A DNA stretch of 38,596 nt from NCBI GenBank assembly GCA_947474495.1, contig CANJIM010000031.1, positions 1 through 38,596 on the forward strand. The letters run 5' to 3'. Of the stretch, positions 26,679 through 34,648 are shown piece by piece. The position numbers were made by a program, and so were the translations under genes. The stretch comes from Rhodospirillaceae bacterium (GTDB lineage Bacteria; Pseudomonadota; Alphaproteobacteria; SMXQ01). Each line of letters opens with the position of its first letter. The stretch's first letter is position 1. The notes under the pieces were generated by a model. It ran no database searches. It saw only the letters and a list, made by a program, of their open reading frames with translations, and was not told the DNA's origin.

Positions 26679-26776
26679 ATGAGTGATCCCCCCAGAAAAC
26701 GTGACTCTCCGCCCGCTGCTTTAAGCGAAACGCTGACGAAAGAAAAGTCGGATTAGCGGCTGGGACGCGCTGGTTT

Positions 26777-26793
26777 GAGACCTCATTGGTCTC
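26777..26793 (-). other. Hairpin downstream of the methyltransferase gene
   Basis: GAGACC and GGTCTC form a 6-bp stem with a 5-base loop, 14 bases after the methyltransferase stop. No T-run follows, so termination is uncertain. Confidence 0.3.
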
Positions 26794-26806
26794 GCTGCGT
26801 ATGCGT

Positions 26807-27730
26807 TTACGGCTCGGCCTTGTCGCCCGCCGGTTGCTCGACGCTGCCGAGCGCATCGGCGAGCCGCTGAGCGGCGCTGCCGGGCTTGAGCGGTTTTTGC
26901 TGGCTGGCGTGGGGCGTCCAGCCACCGAGGTACAGCACCTGGAAGGTGACGGTGACGCGCCCATCATCGTCGGCATAGTCCTTGGCGTACATGGCGGCAG
27001 CTTCGAGCAGGGTGGTACGGCGCGTCAGGCTTTTGCGCCGCTCACTGACGGCGTTGTTCTCTCCCATGCCGCGCAACTCCTTCATCAGGTCGAAGGCGTT
27101 GGCGTAGGAGACGGTGAGCGTGTCGCTGTCGGCGACCGGCAGGGCGAAGCCGGCGCGCGTCAGCAGGTTGCCGGCGTCGCGGATGTCGGCCATCGGCGAT
27201 ATACGCGGCGACAGGCCGCCTTCGACCTTCAACTCGGCGTCCATCAGGCAGCGGCGCAGTTCGAACAGGCTATCGCCGCCGAGCAGCGCGCCGAGGAAGA
27301 AGCCATCGGGCTTGAGGGCGCGGCGCACTTGCGCCAGGGCGCCCGGCAGGTCGTTGACCCAATGCAGCGACAGGTTGCTGACCGCGAGATCGAAGCTTTC
27401 CGGCGCGAAGGGCAGCCATTCCTCGTCGGCGACGACGCGGAGGTTACCGCGCTGATTGGCGGCGGTCATGGCCGGCGAGAGATCGCATTGCACGATAAGG
27501 TCGCGGCCGGCGGGTCCGAGGTAGTCGGCCATGGCGCCGTCATGGGCGCCGAGGTCGAGCACGCGGGGAAAGTCGCGGCGGATGTCGCCGATGCGTTCGC
27601 CGAGCCGCTCGCCGATTTCGCGCAGCAGGAAATCGTGACGCGCCAGATTTGGCGCGGCGCGGTCGCGATGCCGGCGCACGCTGACGCGGTCGAACGGGCG
27701 GATGATGTCCTCAGAACCGGAAGTGCTCAT
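26807..27730 (-). CDS. NDUFAF5/BioC-like SAM-dependent methyltransferase-fold protein
   Basis: The 307-residue protein has a class I SAM-binding fold with VLDLGAHDG (57-65), the acidic CDLSPAM (strand 2 end), the DLAVSNLSLHWVNDLPGAL segment, and GGLSPRISPMADIRDAGNLLTRAGFALPV. The last is a signature of the NDUFAF5 and BioC group. The N-terminal DRVSVRRHRDRAA matches the NDUFAF5 start (FDR...RRHRDRAA). Mitochondrial NDUFAF5 hydroxylates an arginine of complex I subunit NDUFS7, and alphaproteobacterial relatives are thought to do likewise. The protein is thus a likely complex I assembly factor, though BioC (pimelate synthesis) is the alternative. It is divergent from comF. Confidence 0.82.
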   Translation of the reverse strand: MSTSGSEDIIRPFDRVSVRRHRDRAAPNLARHDFLLREIGERLGERIGDIRRDFPRVLDLGAHDGAMADYLGPAGRDLIVQCDLSPAMTAANQRGNLRVVADEEWLPFAPESFDLAVSNLSLHWVNDLPGALAQVRRALKPDGFFLGALLGGDSLFELRRCLMDAELKVEGGLSPRISPMADIRDAGNLLTRAGFALPVADSDTLTVSYANAFDLMKELRGMGENNAVSERRKSLTRRTTLLEAAAMYAKDYADDDGRVTVTFQVLYLGGWTPHASQQKPLKPGSAAQRLADALGSVEQPAGDKAEP

Positions 27731-27794
27731 GGCGGATTTATCGCATAACCGGCACGCCGTTGACAGCCGGGCTGGTGGGTCGTCTCATGTCGCC

Positions 27795-28598
27795 ATGAGC
27801 CTGTTCCCCGCAACCCGCCCGAATATGTTTGCGCCCATTTTTGATCGGGCCGGCCAGCTGCTGCGCCCGCTCGGGCGCTTGGGGTTGGATGCGCTTTTGC
27901 CGCCGCAATGCCTCGCCTGTGGCGAATTGGTCGGCGAGCCCGGCGCGTTGTGTGGACCTTGCTGGGGTGGGCTCAATTTCATCGCCGCGCCGCTCTGCCG
28001 GACCTGCGGCCGGCCGTTCGAATTCGACCCATCTGGCAATGCCAGCGACGAGACGGTTTGCGGCGCCTGCATCGCCCGCCCGCCGGACTATGCGATGGCG
28101 CGTTCGGCCCTGGCCTACGACGACGCCAGTCGCCGTCTGATCCTCGGCTTCAAGCGCGCCGACCGCACCCATGCCGCGCCGGCCTTCGCCCGCTGGATGG
28201 CGCGCGCCGGCGCCGGCCTGCTAGCCGAGGCCGACATCGTCGCGCCGGTGCCGCTCCATTGGTCGCGCTTGCTGGCGCGGCGCTACAATCAGTCGGCGCT
28301 GCTCGCTAACGCGCTCGCCCGGCTAAGCGGCAAGACGGCGCTGCCCGATTTGCTGCGCCGCCGCCGCCGCACGCCGTCGCAGGGCGGGCTTGGCCGCAGC
28401 GCGCGCTTTCGCAATGTCGCCGGCGCTTTTTCCGTCGCGCCGCGTCACAAGGCGCGGCTGGCCGATTGCAACGTGCTCTTGATCGACGACGTGCTGACCA
28501 CTGGCGCGACCGTCGAGGCTTGCGCCAAGGCGCTGCTGCGCGCCGGCGCGGCCCAGGTGTCGGTACTCACGCTCGCACGCGTGCTCAGGCCGGAGTGA
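27795..28598 (+). CDS. comF: ComF family phosphoribosyltransferase-like protein
   Basis: The 267-residue product has an N-terminal zinc-ribbon-like Cys set (CLACGEL, LCGPCWGG, CRTCG, CGACIAR), then the ComF core VPLHWSRLLARRYNQSALLA, and RRRRRTPSQGGLGRSARFRNV. A PRPP-binding loop VLLIDDVLTTGATVEAC follows. ComF is a cytoplasmic protein of the phosphoribosyltransferase fold linked to DNA uptake in competent bacteria; its molecular reaction is not settled. The start is uncertain: ATG at 27795 is chosen, with 27825 and 27729 as alternatives. The gene is divergent from the NDUFAF5-like gene and two bases ahead of bluB, so both are probably in one transcript. Confidence 0.87.
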   Translation: MSLFPATRPNMFAPIFDRAGQLLRPLGRLGLDALLPPQCLACGELVGEPGALCGPCWGGLNFIAAPLCRTCGRPFEFDPSGNASDETVCGACIARPPDYAMARSALAYDDASRRLILGFKRADRTHAAPAFARWMARAGAGLLAEADIVAPVPLHWSRLLARRYNQSALLANALARLSGKTALPDLLRRRRRTPSQGGLGRSARFRNVAGAFSVAPRHKARLADCNVLLIDDVLTTGATVEACAKALLRAGAAQVSVLTLARVLRPE

Positions 28599-28600
28599 GC

Positions 28601-29269
28601 ATGGATATCCGCAGCCAGACGCCGCCGCTGTTCCCCCCTCCTGTTTTTGATGACGCCTTCCGCGCCGCCTTCGACGAATTGCTGATCTGGCGGCGCGACG
28701 TGCGCCGCTTCAAGCGCGATCCGGTGGCCGCAGGCGAGATCGAGGTGCTGCTCGCCGCCGCCCATCACGCGCCGTCGGTCGGCAACAGCCAGCCCTGGCG
28801 GTTCGTGCTGGTCGAAAGCCCGGCGCGGCGCGGCCTGGTGCGGGCGGACTTCGAACGCTGCAATGCCGAGGCGCTCGCAGGTTACGCTGGAGAAAGGGCC
28901 CAGCGCTATGCGAGCCTGAAACTTGCCGGGCTCGATAACGCGCCAGTGCAATTGGCGATCTTCGCCGACCTAGAGACGCCGCAAGGTCACGGTCTCGGCC
29001 GCCGCACCATGCCAGAAACTATGGAATATTCTGCCGTCGGCGCCGTTATCCTCTTGTGGCTGGCGGCGCGCGCCGCCGGGATTGGCGTCGGTTGGCTGTC
29101 CATTCTCGATCCGGTCGCAATCGGTCACGCGCTGGAAACGCCTGACAATTGGCGGCTGATTGCCTATCTCTGTATCGGCTATCCTGCCGATCCGTCCGAC
29201 GTGCCGGAATTGGAACGGGCCGGCTGGAAGGAACGCGCCGACTGGCGCGATCTGCTCATCAAGCGTTGA
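28601..29269 (+). CDS. bluB: 5,6-dimethylbenzimidazole synthase BluB
   Basis: BluB is an oxygen-dependent flavoenzyme that cannibalises FMNH2 to make 5,6-dimethylbenzimidazole, the lower ligand of cobalamin. The 222-residue nitroreductase-fold protein has RRDVRRF with D33 and GVGWLSILDP with S167; these match the catalytic Asp32 and Ser167 of Sinorhizobium BluB. Other family features are HHAPSVGNSQPWRFVLV, TMPETMEYSAVGAVILLWLAARA and WRLIAYLCIGYP. The ATG at 28601 lies two bases after comF. With cobS and cobT at the left of the window it completes a picture of aerobic B12 synthesis, although they are 21 kb apart. A generic nitroreductase is the less likely alternative. Confidence 0.88.
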   Translation: MDIRSQTPPLFPPPVFDDAFRAAFDELLIWRRDVRRFKRDPVAAGEIEVLLAAAHHAPSVGNSQPWRFVLVESPARRGLVRADFERCNAEALAGYAGERAQRYASLKLAGLDNAPVQLAIFADLETPQGHGLGRRTMPETMEYSAVGAVILLWLAARAAGIGVGWLSILDPVAIGHALETPDNWRLIAYLCIGYPADPSDVPELERAGWKERADWRDLLIKR

Positions 29270-29287
29270 GATCTTACGAGGATCACC

Positions 29288-29542
29288 ATGGCGAAGATCG
29301 AAATCTACACCACGCCGCTCTGCGGTTACTGCGCCCGCGCCAAGTCGCTGCTCGAACGCAAGGGCGCGGCCTATGAGGAAACCGACCTGACGGTGACGCC
29401 GGGCGCCCGCGACATCATGGTCCAGCGCGCGGGCGGCGCACGCACCGTGCCGCAGATCTTCATCGACGGAAAGCACATCGGCGGCTCCGACGATCTGCAG
29501 TTGCTGGAGCGCAACGGCCAGCTCGACCCGCTGCTCGCTTAA
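29288..29542 (+). CDS. grxC: Glutaredoxin 3
   Basis: This is an 84-residue dithiol glutaredoxin with the active site C12-G-Y-C15 (variant of CPYC), IFIDGKHIGGSDDLQLLERNGQLDPLL and the cis-Pro region RTVPQIF, all standard for GrxC. It reduces protein disulfides and glutathionylated proteins with glutathione in the cytoplasm. The ACGAGGA binding site precedes the ATG at 29288 by seven bases. It follows bluB after 18 bases and precedes the nitrilase-family gene by 17 bases, so the four genes comF to nitrilase form an apparent operon. The pairing grxC with a nitrilase-family amidase is widespread in Alphaproteobacteria. Confidence 0.95.
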   Translation: MAKIEIYTTPLCGYCARAKSLLERKGAAYEETDLTVTPGARDIMVQRAGGARTVPQIFIDGKHIGGSDDLQLLERNGQLDPLLA

Positions 29543-29559
29543 ATCGGCGAGCCGGGGGT

Positions 29560-30390
29560 ATGAGCAAATTTAAAGTCGCCTGCCTGCAGTTGAACGCCGG
29601 CCCGGAGATCGCGCCGAACTTGAAAGCGATCGGCGATCTGACGCGCCGCGCCGTCGATGCCGGTGCCGAGTTGATCGCGATGCCCGAGAACTGCGCCATG
29701 CTCGAGCCGCGCAAGCCTAAGCTGATGGAAAAGGTCGAGCCGCAGGAGAGCCATCATCCGCTAGCCGCCTTGCAAGCGCTCGCTGCCGAGACGGGGGCTT
29801 GGCTCTTGGTCGGCTCGCTCGCGGTGAAGCTGTCGGCCGACAAGGTGGCGAACCGCAGCTTTCTCTTGGATCCGACCGGCGGCATCGTCGCCTCTTACGA
29901 CAAGCTGCATATGTTCGACGTCACCCTGCCGTCGGGTGAGACCTACCGCGAGTCCTCGACCTTCCAGCCCGGCAACCGCAGCGTCGTCGCGCCGACGCCG
30001 TGGGGCAAGCTCGGCATGACGATCTGTTACGACCTGCGGTTTCCGGCGCTCTATCGGGCGCTCGCCGAAGCCGGCGCCGAGATGCTCAGCGTGCCGTCGG
30101 CCTTCACGCGCACAACCGGCCAGGCCCATTGGCATATTTTGCTGCGCGCTCGCGCCATCGAGACCGGCTGCTTCGTCATCGCCCCGGCGCAGACCGGCGA
30201 TCACGCCGAAGGCCGCAAGACCTATGGCCATTCGCTGATCGTCGATCCCTGGGGCGTCGTGCTCGCCGATGGCGGCACCGATGTCGGATTCATCACGGCG
30301 GATATTGACCTCGCGCGCGTCGCCGAAGTGCGCGCCATGGTGCCGTCGCTGATCCACGGCCGGCCCATTCCCAAGCCCGAGATCGCCTAA
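29560..30390 (+). CDS. Nitrilase-superfamily amidase (Nit1/deaminated glutathione amidase-like)
   Basis: This 276-residue enzyme has the complete nitrilase triad: E43 (MPENCAML), K115 (YDKLHMFDV) and C156 (TICYDLRFP). It also has GRKTYGHSLIVDPWG and the C-terminal RAMVPSLIHGRP, typical of the Nit1/Nit2 subgroup. These hydrolyse small carboxamides, such as deaminated glutathione (metabolite repair) or alpha-ketoglutaramate. Its position right after glutaredoxin 3 favours a role in glutathione-related repair, which is an inference. The binding site GGGGG lies just before the ATG at 29560. A perfect intrinsic terminator follows four bases after the stop and ends the operon. Confidence 0.88.
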   Translation: MSKFKVACLQLNAGPEIAPNLKAIGDLTRRAVDAGAELIAMPENCAMLEPRKPKLMEKVEPQESHHPLAALQALAAETGAWLLVGSLAVKLSADKVANRSFLLDPTGGIVASYDKLHMFDVTLPSGETYRESSTFQPGNRSVVAPTPWGKLGMTICYDLRFPALYRALAEAGAEMLSVPSAFTRTTGQAHWHILLRARAIETGCFVIAPAQTGDHAEGRKTYGHSLIVDPWGVVLADGGTDVGFITADIDLARVAEVRAMVPSLIHGRPIPKPEIA

Positions 30391-30393
30391 ACA

Positions 30394-30421
30394 AAAAGCC
30401 CGGCATCGCTGCCGGGCTTTT
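30394..30421. terminator. Bidirectional intrinsic terminator
   Basis: AAAAGCCCGGCA (30394-30405) and TGCCGGGCTTTT (30410-30421) form a 12-bp stem with loop TCGC, between the convergent amidase and peroxiredoxin genes. Confidence 0.92.
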
Positions 30422-30440
30422 CGCTCGTCGCGCGTGTCGC

Positions 30441-31079
30441 TCAACCTTGAGGAGGCTGGGGCGTCGTGCGCAGGTACGGCTTTATCTTCTTGAAACCTTT
30501 CGGGAAGGCCTTCTCGGCGTCGGCGTCCGACACGGCGGGGACGATGATGACGTCCTGGCCCTGCTGCCAATTGGCCGGCGTCGCGACCTTGTATTGGTCG
30601 GTCAGCTGCATCGAATCGATGACGCGCAGAATCTCGTTGAAGTTGCGGCCCGTCGTCTGCGGATAGACGATCATCAGGCGGACCTTCTTCTTCGGATCGA
30701 TGACGAAGACGGTGCGCACCGTATAGACCTCGTCATGGGCCGGATGGACCATGCCGTAGAGGTTGGCGACCTTGCGGTCCGGGTCGGCGATGATCGGGAA
30801 ATTGATCTTGCAGTTCTGCGTCTCTTCGATGTCGCCGATCCAGCCCTTGTGCGATTCGACCGGATCGACCGAGAGGGCGAGCGCCTTGACGTTGCGCGTC
30901 TTGAACTCGCCCGAAAGATTGCCGACGGCGCCGAGCTCGGTGGTGCAGACCGGGGTGAAATCCTTGGGGTGCGAGAACAGCACGATCCAGCTGTCGCCGG
31001 CCCACTCGTGGAATTTGATGCGGCCGGCGCTGGTGTCGGCTTCGAAGTCGGGGGCGATATCGCCCAAACGCAGGGTCAT
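30441..31079 (-). CDS. 1-Cys peroxiredoxin (Prx6 type)
   Basis: The 212-residue protein reduces peroxides by a single peroxidatic cysteine, C45 in SHPKDFTPVCTTE, the Prx signature. The AhpC-type resolving Cys near the C-terminus is absent, and the only other Cys is C90 (ETQNCKINFP). The extended C-terminal domain (about 165-212) with PANWQQGQDVIIVP and FPKGFKKIKPYLR is that of Prx6. The electron donor may be glutathione or glutaredoxin; grxC is encoded about 1 kb away. The ATG at 31079 is chosen for its conserved N-terminus MTLRLGDIAPDFEAD; upstream in-frame sequence is AT-rich intergenic. An AT-rich inverted repeat at 31167 may regulate it. Confidence 0.94.
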   Translation of the reverse strand: MTLRLGDIAPDFEADTSAGRIKFHEWAGDSWIVLFSHPKDFTPVCTTELGAVGNLSGEFKTRNVKALALSVDPVESHKGWIGDIEETQNCKINFPIIADPDRKVANLYGMVHPAHDEVYTVRTVFVIDPKKKVRLMIVYPQTTGRNFNEILRVIDSMQLTDQYKVATPANWQQGQDVIIVPAVSDADAEKAFPKGFKKIKPYLRTTPQPPQG

Positions 31080-31166
31080 GGCATTCTCCTCAGAGGGGGA
31101 TGGAGGGAGCTGGCGCAGATTAAGTCGTGCGGGGCATTTTATCAATCTTACGATGTGAAATATTAT

Positions 31167-31191
31167 TAAATACATTTAATATATGTATTTA
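31167..31191. promoter_or_regulatory. AT-rich 9-bp inverted repeat, candidate operator
   Basis: TAAATACAT and ATGTATTTA are perfect inverted arms with a 7-base spacer, sited almost midway between the divergent peroxiredoxin and DUF1178 starts (88 and 84 bases away). The surrounding 60 bases are the most AT-rich of the window. A dimeric transcription factor site is plausible. Confidence 0.45.
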
Positions 31192-31275
31192 TAGCTGCGC
31201 CAAGCCCTTGCGGAATCCTGGCGAACCGCCATTTATAGGGCCGGTTTTTGATCCTTCTGTTTCCGTTTGGACATC

Positions 31276-31773
31276 ATGATCGTTTTCGACCTGCGTTGCC
31301 CGAAGAGCCATGTGTTCGAGGGCTGGTTCCGCGACAGCGCCGCCTTCGAAGCGCAGACCGCCGCTGGCGATCTCGCCTGCCCAGTCTGCGGCAGCCATGA
31401 CATCGTCAAGGCGCTGATGGCGCCGAATATCCCGGCCAAGAGCAACAGCCGCCGCGCTACGGCACCCATCGCGCTGACCGAGGAATCGGCCAGCGAAGTG
31501 ATGGCGACCACCCCGGCCATGACGCCGGGCGGGGGCCCGTCGCCGGAAGTCTTTGCCGCCGCCATGAAGGCGCTGCGCGCCTTGCATCAGGACATCGAGA
31601 AGAATTGCGACTATGTCGGCGAGAATTTCGCCGAAGAGGCGCGCAAGATTCATTACGGCGAGACGGACCCGCGCGGCATCTACGGCGAAGCGACGCCCGA
31701 CGAAGCCCGCGAACTGCGCGAGGAGGGCGTCGACGTGATGGCCCTGCCGCGCTCGCCGCGCGAAGACGCGTAA
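31276..31773 (+). CDS. DUF1178 family protein
   Basis: This 165-residue protein belongs to DUF1178. It begins MIVFDLRCPKSHVFEGWF and has a CPVCGS pair near 35-40, so Cys8 with Cys35 and Cys38 may form a small zinc site resembling regulatory FmdB-type proteins. A Pro/Ala-rich linker with KSNSRRATAPI follows. The C-terminal half, with DYVGENFAEEARKIHYGETDPRGIYGEATPDEARELREEGV, is the most conserved family element. The function is unknown. I start at ATG 31276 instead of a TTG three codons earlier, because family members start with MI(K/V)(Y/F)DLRC. It is followed after 23 bases by an unknown gene, and these two sit before ubiG. Confidence 0.87.
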   Translation: MIVFDLRCPKSHVFEGWFRDSAAFEAQTAAGDLACPVCGSHDIVKALMAPNIPAKSNSRRATAPIALTEESASEVMATTPAMTPGGGPSPEVFAAAMKALRALHQDIEKNCDYVGENFAEEARKIHYGETDPRGIYGEATPDEARELREEGVDVMALPRSPREDA

Positions 31774-31796
31774 AGCAAAGGCGAGGGGGACGGGCG

Positions 31797-32402
31797 ATGG
31801 CGATGTATCTGGCGGGCGAGCAGCTGTTCAACGACGGCGATCTGAAGGACTGGCTCGGCGCCCGCCTCAAGGAAGCCTTCGCCTATGTCGAGAGCTTCAC
31901 GCCGGAGAACTTCGCCGCCTATAGCGACATGGCGCTCGAATCGGCGGTGATGTCGCGTTACCGCGTGCCCGAGACGCATTTGTTCGTCGATCAGGCCTAT
32001 TTCGTCGAGGAGCAGGAGCTGACGGTGGCGGAAGCCAACCTGCCGATGGAAGGCCAACCGACCGAAGGCGCCAATCCGCTGCCGCCCGACACAAAATTGA
32101 AATCGGTGACGATCGCGATCCCGTTCCAGGGCCCGTCGCAGCTGCTTTCCATGCGGCCCAACGTGTTCTCCGCCCATCAGGCGGAGGGCGAGATTCGCGG
32201 CCAGGAAATCTGGGTGAATTTCGTCGCTGCGGCGGTGCGCGAGGACGCCATTGAATACCGCTTCCAGCAGCATATCGCGCTGATCGAGCGCACCCTGGAA
32301 GTGACGCAATGGCAAGCGATGGACTTCAACACTGAGTTGCCGCTCAAATTGCGCCCACTCCTGAAAGCCCGCCGTGACGCCCTGACGGGCGCGAAGGCCT
32401 AA
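31797..32402 (+). CDS. Conserved protein of unknown function
   Basis: The 201-residue product has no signal peptide or membrane helix and no motif I recognise. It is mainly alpha/beta with segments FAYVESFTPENFAAYSDMALES, SRYRVPETHLFVDQAYFVEEQE and LKSVTIAIPFQGPSQLLSMRPNVFSA. The C-terminal half ends with QWQAMDFNTELPLKLRPLL. The ATG at 31797 follows a GAGGGGG ribosome binding site, six codons before alternative internal starts. It is co-oriented with DUF1178, 23 bases away, and its stop overlaps that of the convergent ubiG by four bases. A codon pattern like its neighbours argues it is real. I would not assign a role. Confidence 0.65.
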   Translation: MAMYLAGEQLFNDGDLKDWLGARLKEAFAYVESFTPENFAAYSDMALESAVMSRYRVPETHLFVDQAYFVEEQELTVAEANLPMEGQPTEGANPLPPDTKLKSVTIAIPFQGPSQLLSMRPNVFSAHQAEGEIRGQEIWVNFVAAAVREDAIEYRFQQHIALIERTLEVTQWQAMDFNTELPLKLRPLLKARRDALTGAKA

Positions 32403-33160
32403 GCCTTCGTCGCAACGATCATGTAATTGACGGATGCGTCGCGCGACAGCGACCAGCGATCCGACAGCGGGCTATAGACGACGCCGGTCGTCTCGCCGAC
32501 CGTCAAGCCCGCTGCCGCCAGCTCGGCGCGCAATTCGTCCGGCTTCACGAACTTCTGCCAATTGTGCGTGCCGCGCGGCAGCCAGCCCAAAATATATTCA
32601 GCGCCGACCACGGCGAGCGCATAGGCCTTGGCCGTGCGGTTGAGCGTGGCGACGACCATCAGGCCGCCTGGCTTGAGCGCGAGGGCTGAAGCGGCGAGGA
32701 AGCTCGGCCGGTCGGCGACATGCTCGATCACTTCCATGTTGAGCACGGCGTCATAGCGCGCGCCCGAGGCGGCCAAATCTTCCACGGTCGTCTCGCGGTA
32801 ATCGATGGCCAGGTTCATCTGCTCGGCATGGAGCCGCGCGGCCATCAGGCCGGGCCCGCTGGCGTCGATGCCGGTGACTTCGGCGCCGAGGCGGGTCAGC
32901 GGCTCGGCGAGCAGCCCGCCGCCGCAGCCGACATCCAGGAGCTTGAGGCCGGCGAGCGGCTTATCCGAGAGCGGATCCTGGCCGAGATGGGCGGCCAGAC
33001 GGTCGCGCAGGAAGCCGACGCGCACCGGGTTGAAGCGATGCAGCGGCTTAAATTTGCCATTGGGGTTCCACCATTCGGCCGCCAAGGCGGAAAAACGGGC
33101 AATTTCGCCCGGGTCGACAGAGCCATCGACGGTGGAAGCGGGGGGAATGGCGTCACTCAT
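32399..33160 (-). CDS. ubiG: Ubiquinone biosynthesis O-methyltransferase UbiG
   Basis: UbiG performs both O-methylations in ubiquinone synthesis (2-polyprenyl-6-hydroxyphenol and demethylubiquinol). The 253-residue protein has FSALAAEWWNPNGKFKPLHRFNPVR (23-47), a UbiG/Coq3 signature, then the SAM motif LLDVGCGGG (74-82), VTGIDASGPGLMAAR, and NMEVIEHVADRPSFL with the acidic post-II motif. The region LNRTAKAYALAVVGAEYILGWLPRGTHNWQKFV is diagnostic. The ATG at 33160 gives the normal start and length. It is divergent from lysC and convergent with the unknown 201-residue gene, with a four-base overlap of stop codons. Confidence 0.95.
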   Translation of the reverse strand: MSDAIPPASTVDGSVDPGEIARFSALAAEWWNPNGKFKPLHRFNPVRVGFLRDRLAAHLGQDPLSDKPLAGLKLLDVGCGGGLLAEPLTRLGAEVTGIDASGPGLMAARLHAEQMNLAIDYRETTVEDLAASGARYDAVLNMEVIEHVADRPSFLAASALALKPGGLMVVATLNRTAKAYALAVVGAEYILGWLPRGTHNWQKFVKPDELRAELAAAGLTVGETTGVVYSPLSDRWSLSRDASVNYMIVATKA

Positions 33161-33249
33161 GATGCGTGAAGGGCTCTTCTTGGTGCGATGCAGCGAAAAT
33201 ATCGGCCTAAACCAAGCATTTATCGCCAGATAAAGGCTGCCAACCGTCC

Positions 33250-33279
33250 TTGCGGCGGTCATGTGACCTAGAGTATGTA
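33250..33279 (+). promoter_or_regulatory. Possible lysC promoter
   Basis: TTGCGG (33250-33255) and TATGTA (33274-33279) are 18 bases apart. A GGTCA/TGACC inverted repeat (33258-33269) lies between. The match is moderate and no leader riboswitch is recognised before lysC. Confidence 0.3.
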
Positions 33280-33417
33280 TACGCCGCCCTCTCGGGGGAA
33301 CAAGGGAAACGCCCAAACGGATCGGTCCGGCCGAGGTCAAGTCTCCTCGCGTCAGCCCGCCGTCATGGCATTTTCGGCATCGCAATCACAGTTCAGGTCA
33401 GCCGCGTGGCGGGCAAC

Positions 33418-34644
33418 GTGCAGAAGCTCCGTATCGTCCAGAAATTCGGCGGAACGTCCGTCGGCAACATCGAACGCATTCGCGCCGTCGCGCAGAAGGT
33501 CAAGATGGAGGTCGATCGCGGCCATGAGGTCGCGGTCGTCGTCTCGGCCATGTCTGGCGCGACGAACCAACTCGTCGGTTGGGTGAATGAAATCTCCAAG
33601 CTGTACGACGAGCGCGAATACGACACCGTCGTCGCCTCGGGCGAACAGGTGACCTGCGGCCTGACGGCACTCGCCTTGCAAGAGATCGGCATCAAGTCGC
33701 GCTCCTGGCTCGGCTGGCAGCTGCCCGTCTACACCGACGGCGTCCATGCCAAGGCGCGGATCGAGGGCATCGAGACGGGCGAGCTGGAAAAGCGCCTGGC
33801 CGCCGGCGAAGTGCCGGTGCTGGCGGGCTTCCAGGGGCTCGGCAAAGAGAATCGCATCACCACGCTTGGGCGCGGCGGTTCCGATATTTCGGCGGTGGCG
33901 CTCGCCGCTGCGCTGAACGCTGACCGCTGCGACATCTATACCGATGTCGACGGTGTCTATACGACGGACCCGCGCATCGTTGCCAAGGCCCGCAAGCTCG
34001 ATAAAATCACGTATGAGGAAATGCTCGAAATGGCATCCCTCGGCGCGAAAGTTTTGCATACCCGTTCGGTCGAATTGGCCATGAAGCAGCGCGTGCGCCT
34101 CCAGGTGCTCTCCAGTTTCAATGACCAGCCAGGCACCCTCGTGGTCGATGAGGAAGAAATCGTGGAAAAAGAACTCGTCAGCGGCATCGCCTATTCGCGC
34201 GACGAAGCCAAGGTCACGCTCGTGCGCGTGCCCGACCGGCCCGGCGTCGCCGCCAGCATCTTCGGCTCGCTCGCCGAGGCCAGCATCAATGTCGACATGA
34301 TCGTGCAGAACGTGTCGGAAGACGGCAAGGCGACCGACCTTACCTTTACGGTGACGCGCAGCGATCTGCCACGCGCCCTCAAGGTGCTCGAAGGCAAGGC
34401 CGGCGAACTCGGCTATGCCTCGCTGAAGCCCGACGCCAACGTGGTGAAGATTTCGGTTGTCGGCGTCGGCATGCGCAGCCACGCGGGCGTCGCCCAGCTG
34501 ATGTTCCAGACGCTGGCCGAGAAGGGCATCAACATCCAGGTCATCTCGACCTCCGAGATCAAGGTGAGCGTGCTGATCGCCGAGGAATATACCGAGCTGG
34601 CGCTGCGCGCCTTGCACTCCGCCTATAACCTCGACGCGGCCTAA
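33418..34644 (+). CDS. lysC: Aspartate kinase
   Basis: Aspartate kinase makes beta-aspartyl phosphate, the first step to Lys, Met, Thr and diaminopimelate for peptidoglycan. The 408-residue protein has VQKFGGTSVGNIERI (Lys in the ATP site), VVSAMSGATNQLVGW, LGRGGSDISAVALAAAL, CDIYTDVDGVYTTDPR and EMLEMASLGAKVLHTRSVELA. The C-terminal third holds two ACT domains that sense amino acids (lysine and threonine in this class), ending with IQVISTSEIKVSVLI. The start is a GTG: 33418 is preferred (MQKLRIVQKFGGTS); GTG at 33406 is the close alternative; no ATG fits. It is followed after four bases by a nitronate-monooxygenase-family gene. Confidence 0.95.
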   Translation: MQKLRIVQKFGGTSVGNIERIRAVAQKVKMEVDRGHEVAVVVSAMSGATNQLVGWVNEISKLYDEREYDTVVASGEQVTCGLTALALQEIGIKSRSWLGWQLPVYTDGVHAKARIEGIETGELEKRLAAGEVPVLAGFQGLGKENRITTLGRGGSDISAVALAAALNADRCDIYTDVDGVYTTDPRIVAKARKLDKITYEEMLEMASLGAKVLHTRSVELAMKQRVRLQVLSSFNDQPGTLVVDEEEIVEKELVSGIAYSRDEAKVTLVRVPDRPGVAASIFGSLAEASINVDMIVQNVSEDGKATDLTFTVTRSDLPRALKVLEGKAGELGYASLKPDANVVKISVVGVGMRSHAGVAQLMFQTLAEKGINIQVISTSEIKVSVLIAEEYTELALRALHSAYNLDAA

Positions 34645-34648
34645 GCGC

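Noticed and set aside
31166-31179. TTAA-N6-TTAA in the peroxiredoxin/DUF1178 region as a CtrA site
   Set aside because: The spacer is six bases, not seven; the element is better described by the perfect 9-bp inverted repeat that overlaps it.
33161-33417. Extensions of ubiG and lysC into their shared divergent region
   Set aside because: In-frame upstream codons exist for both, but the conserved starts of each family lie at 33160 and 33418, leaving a normal promoter region.
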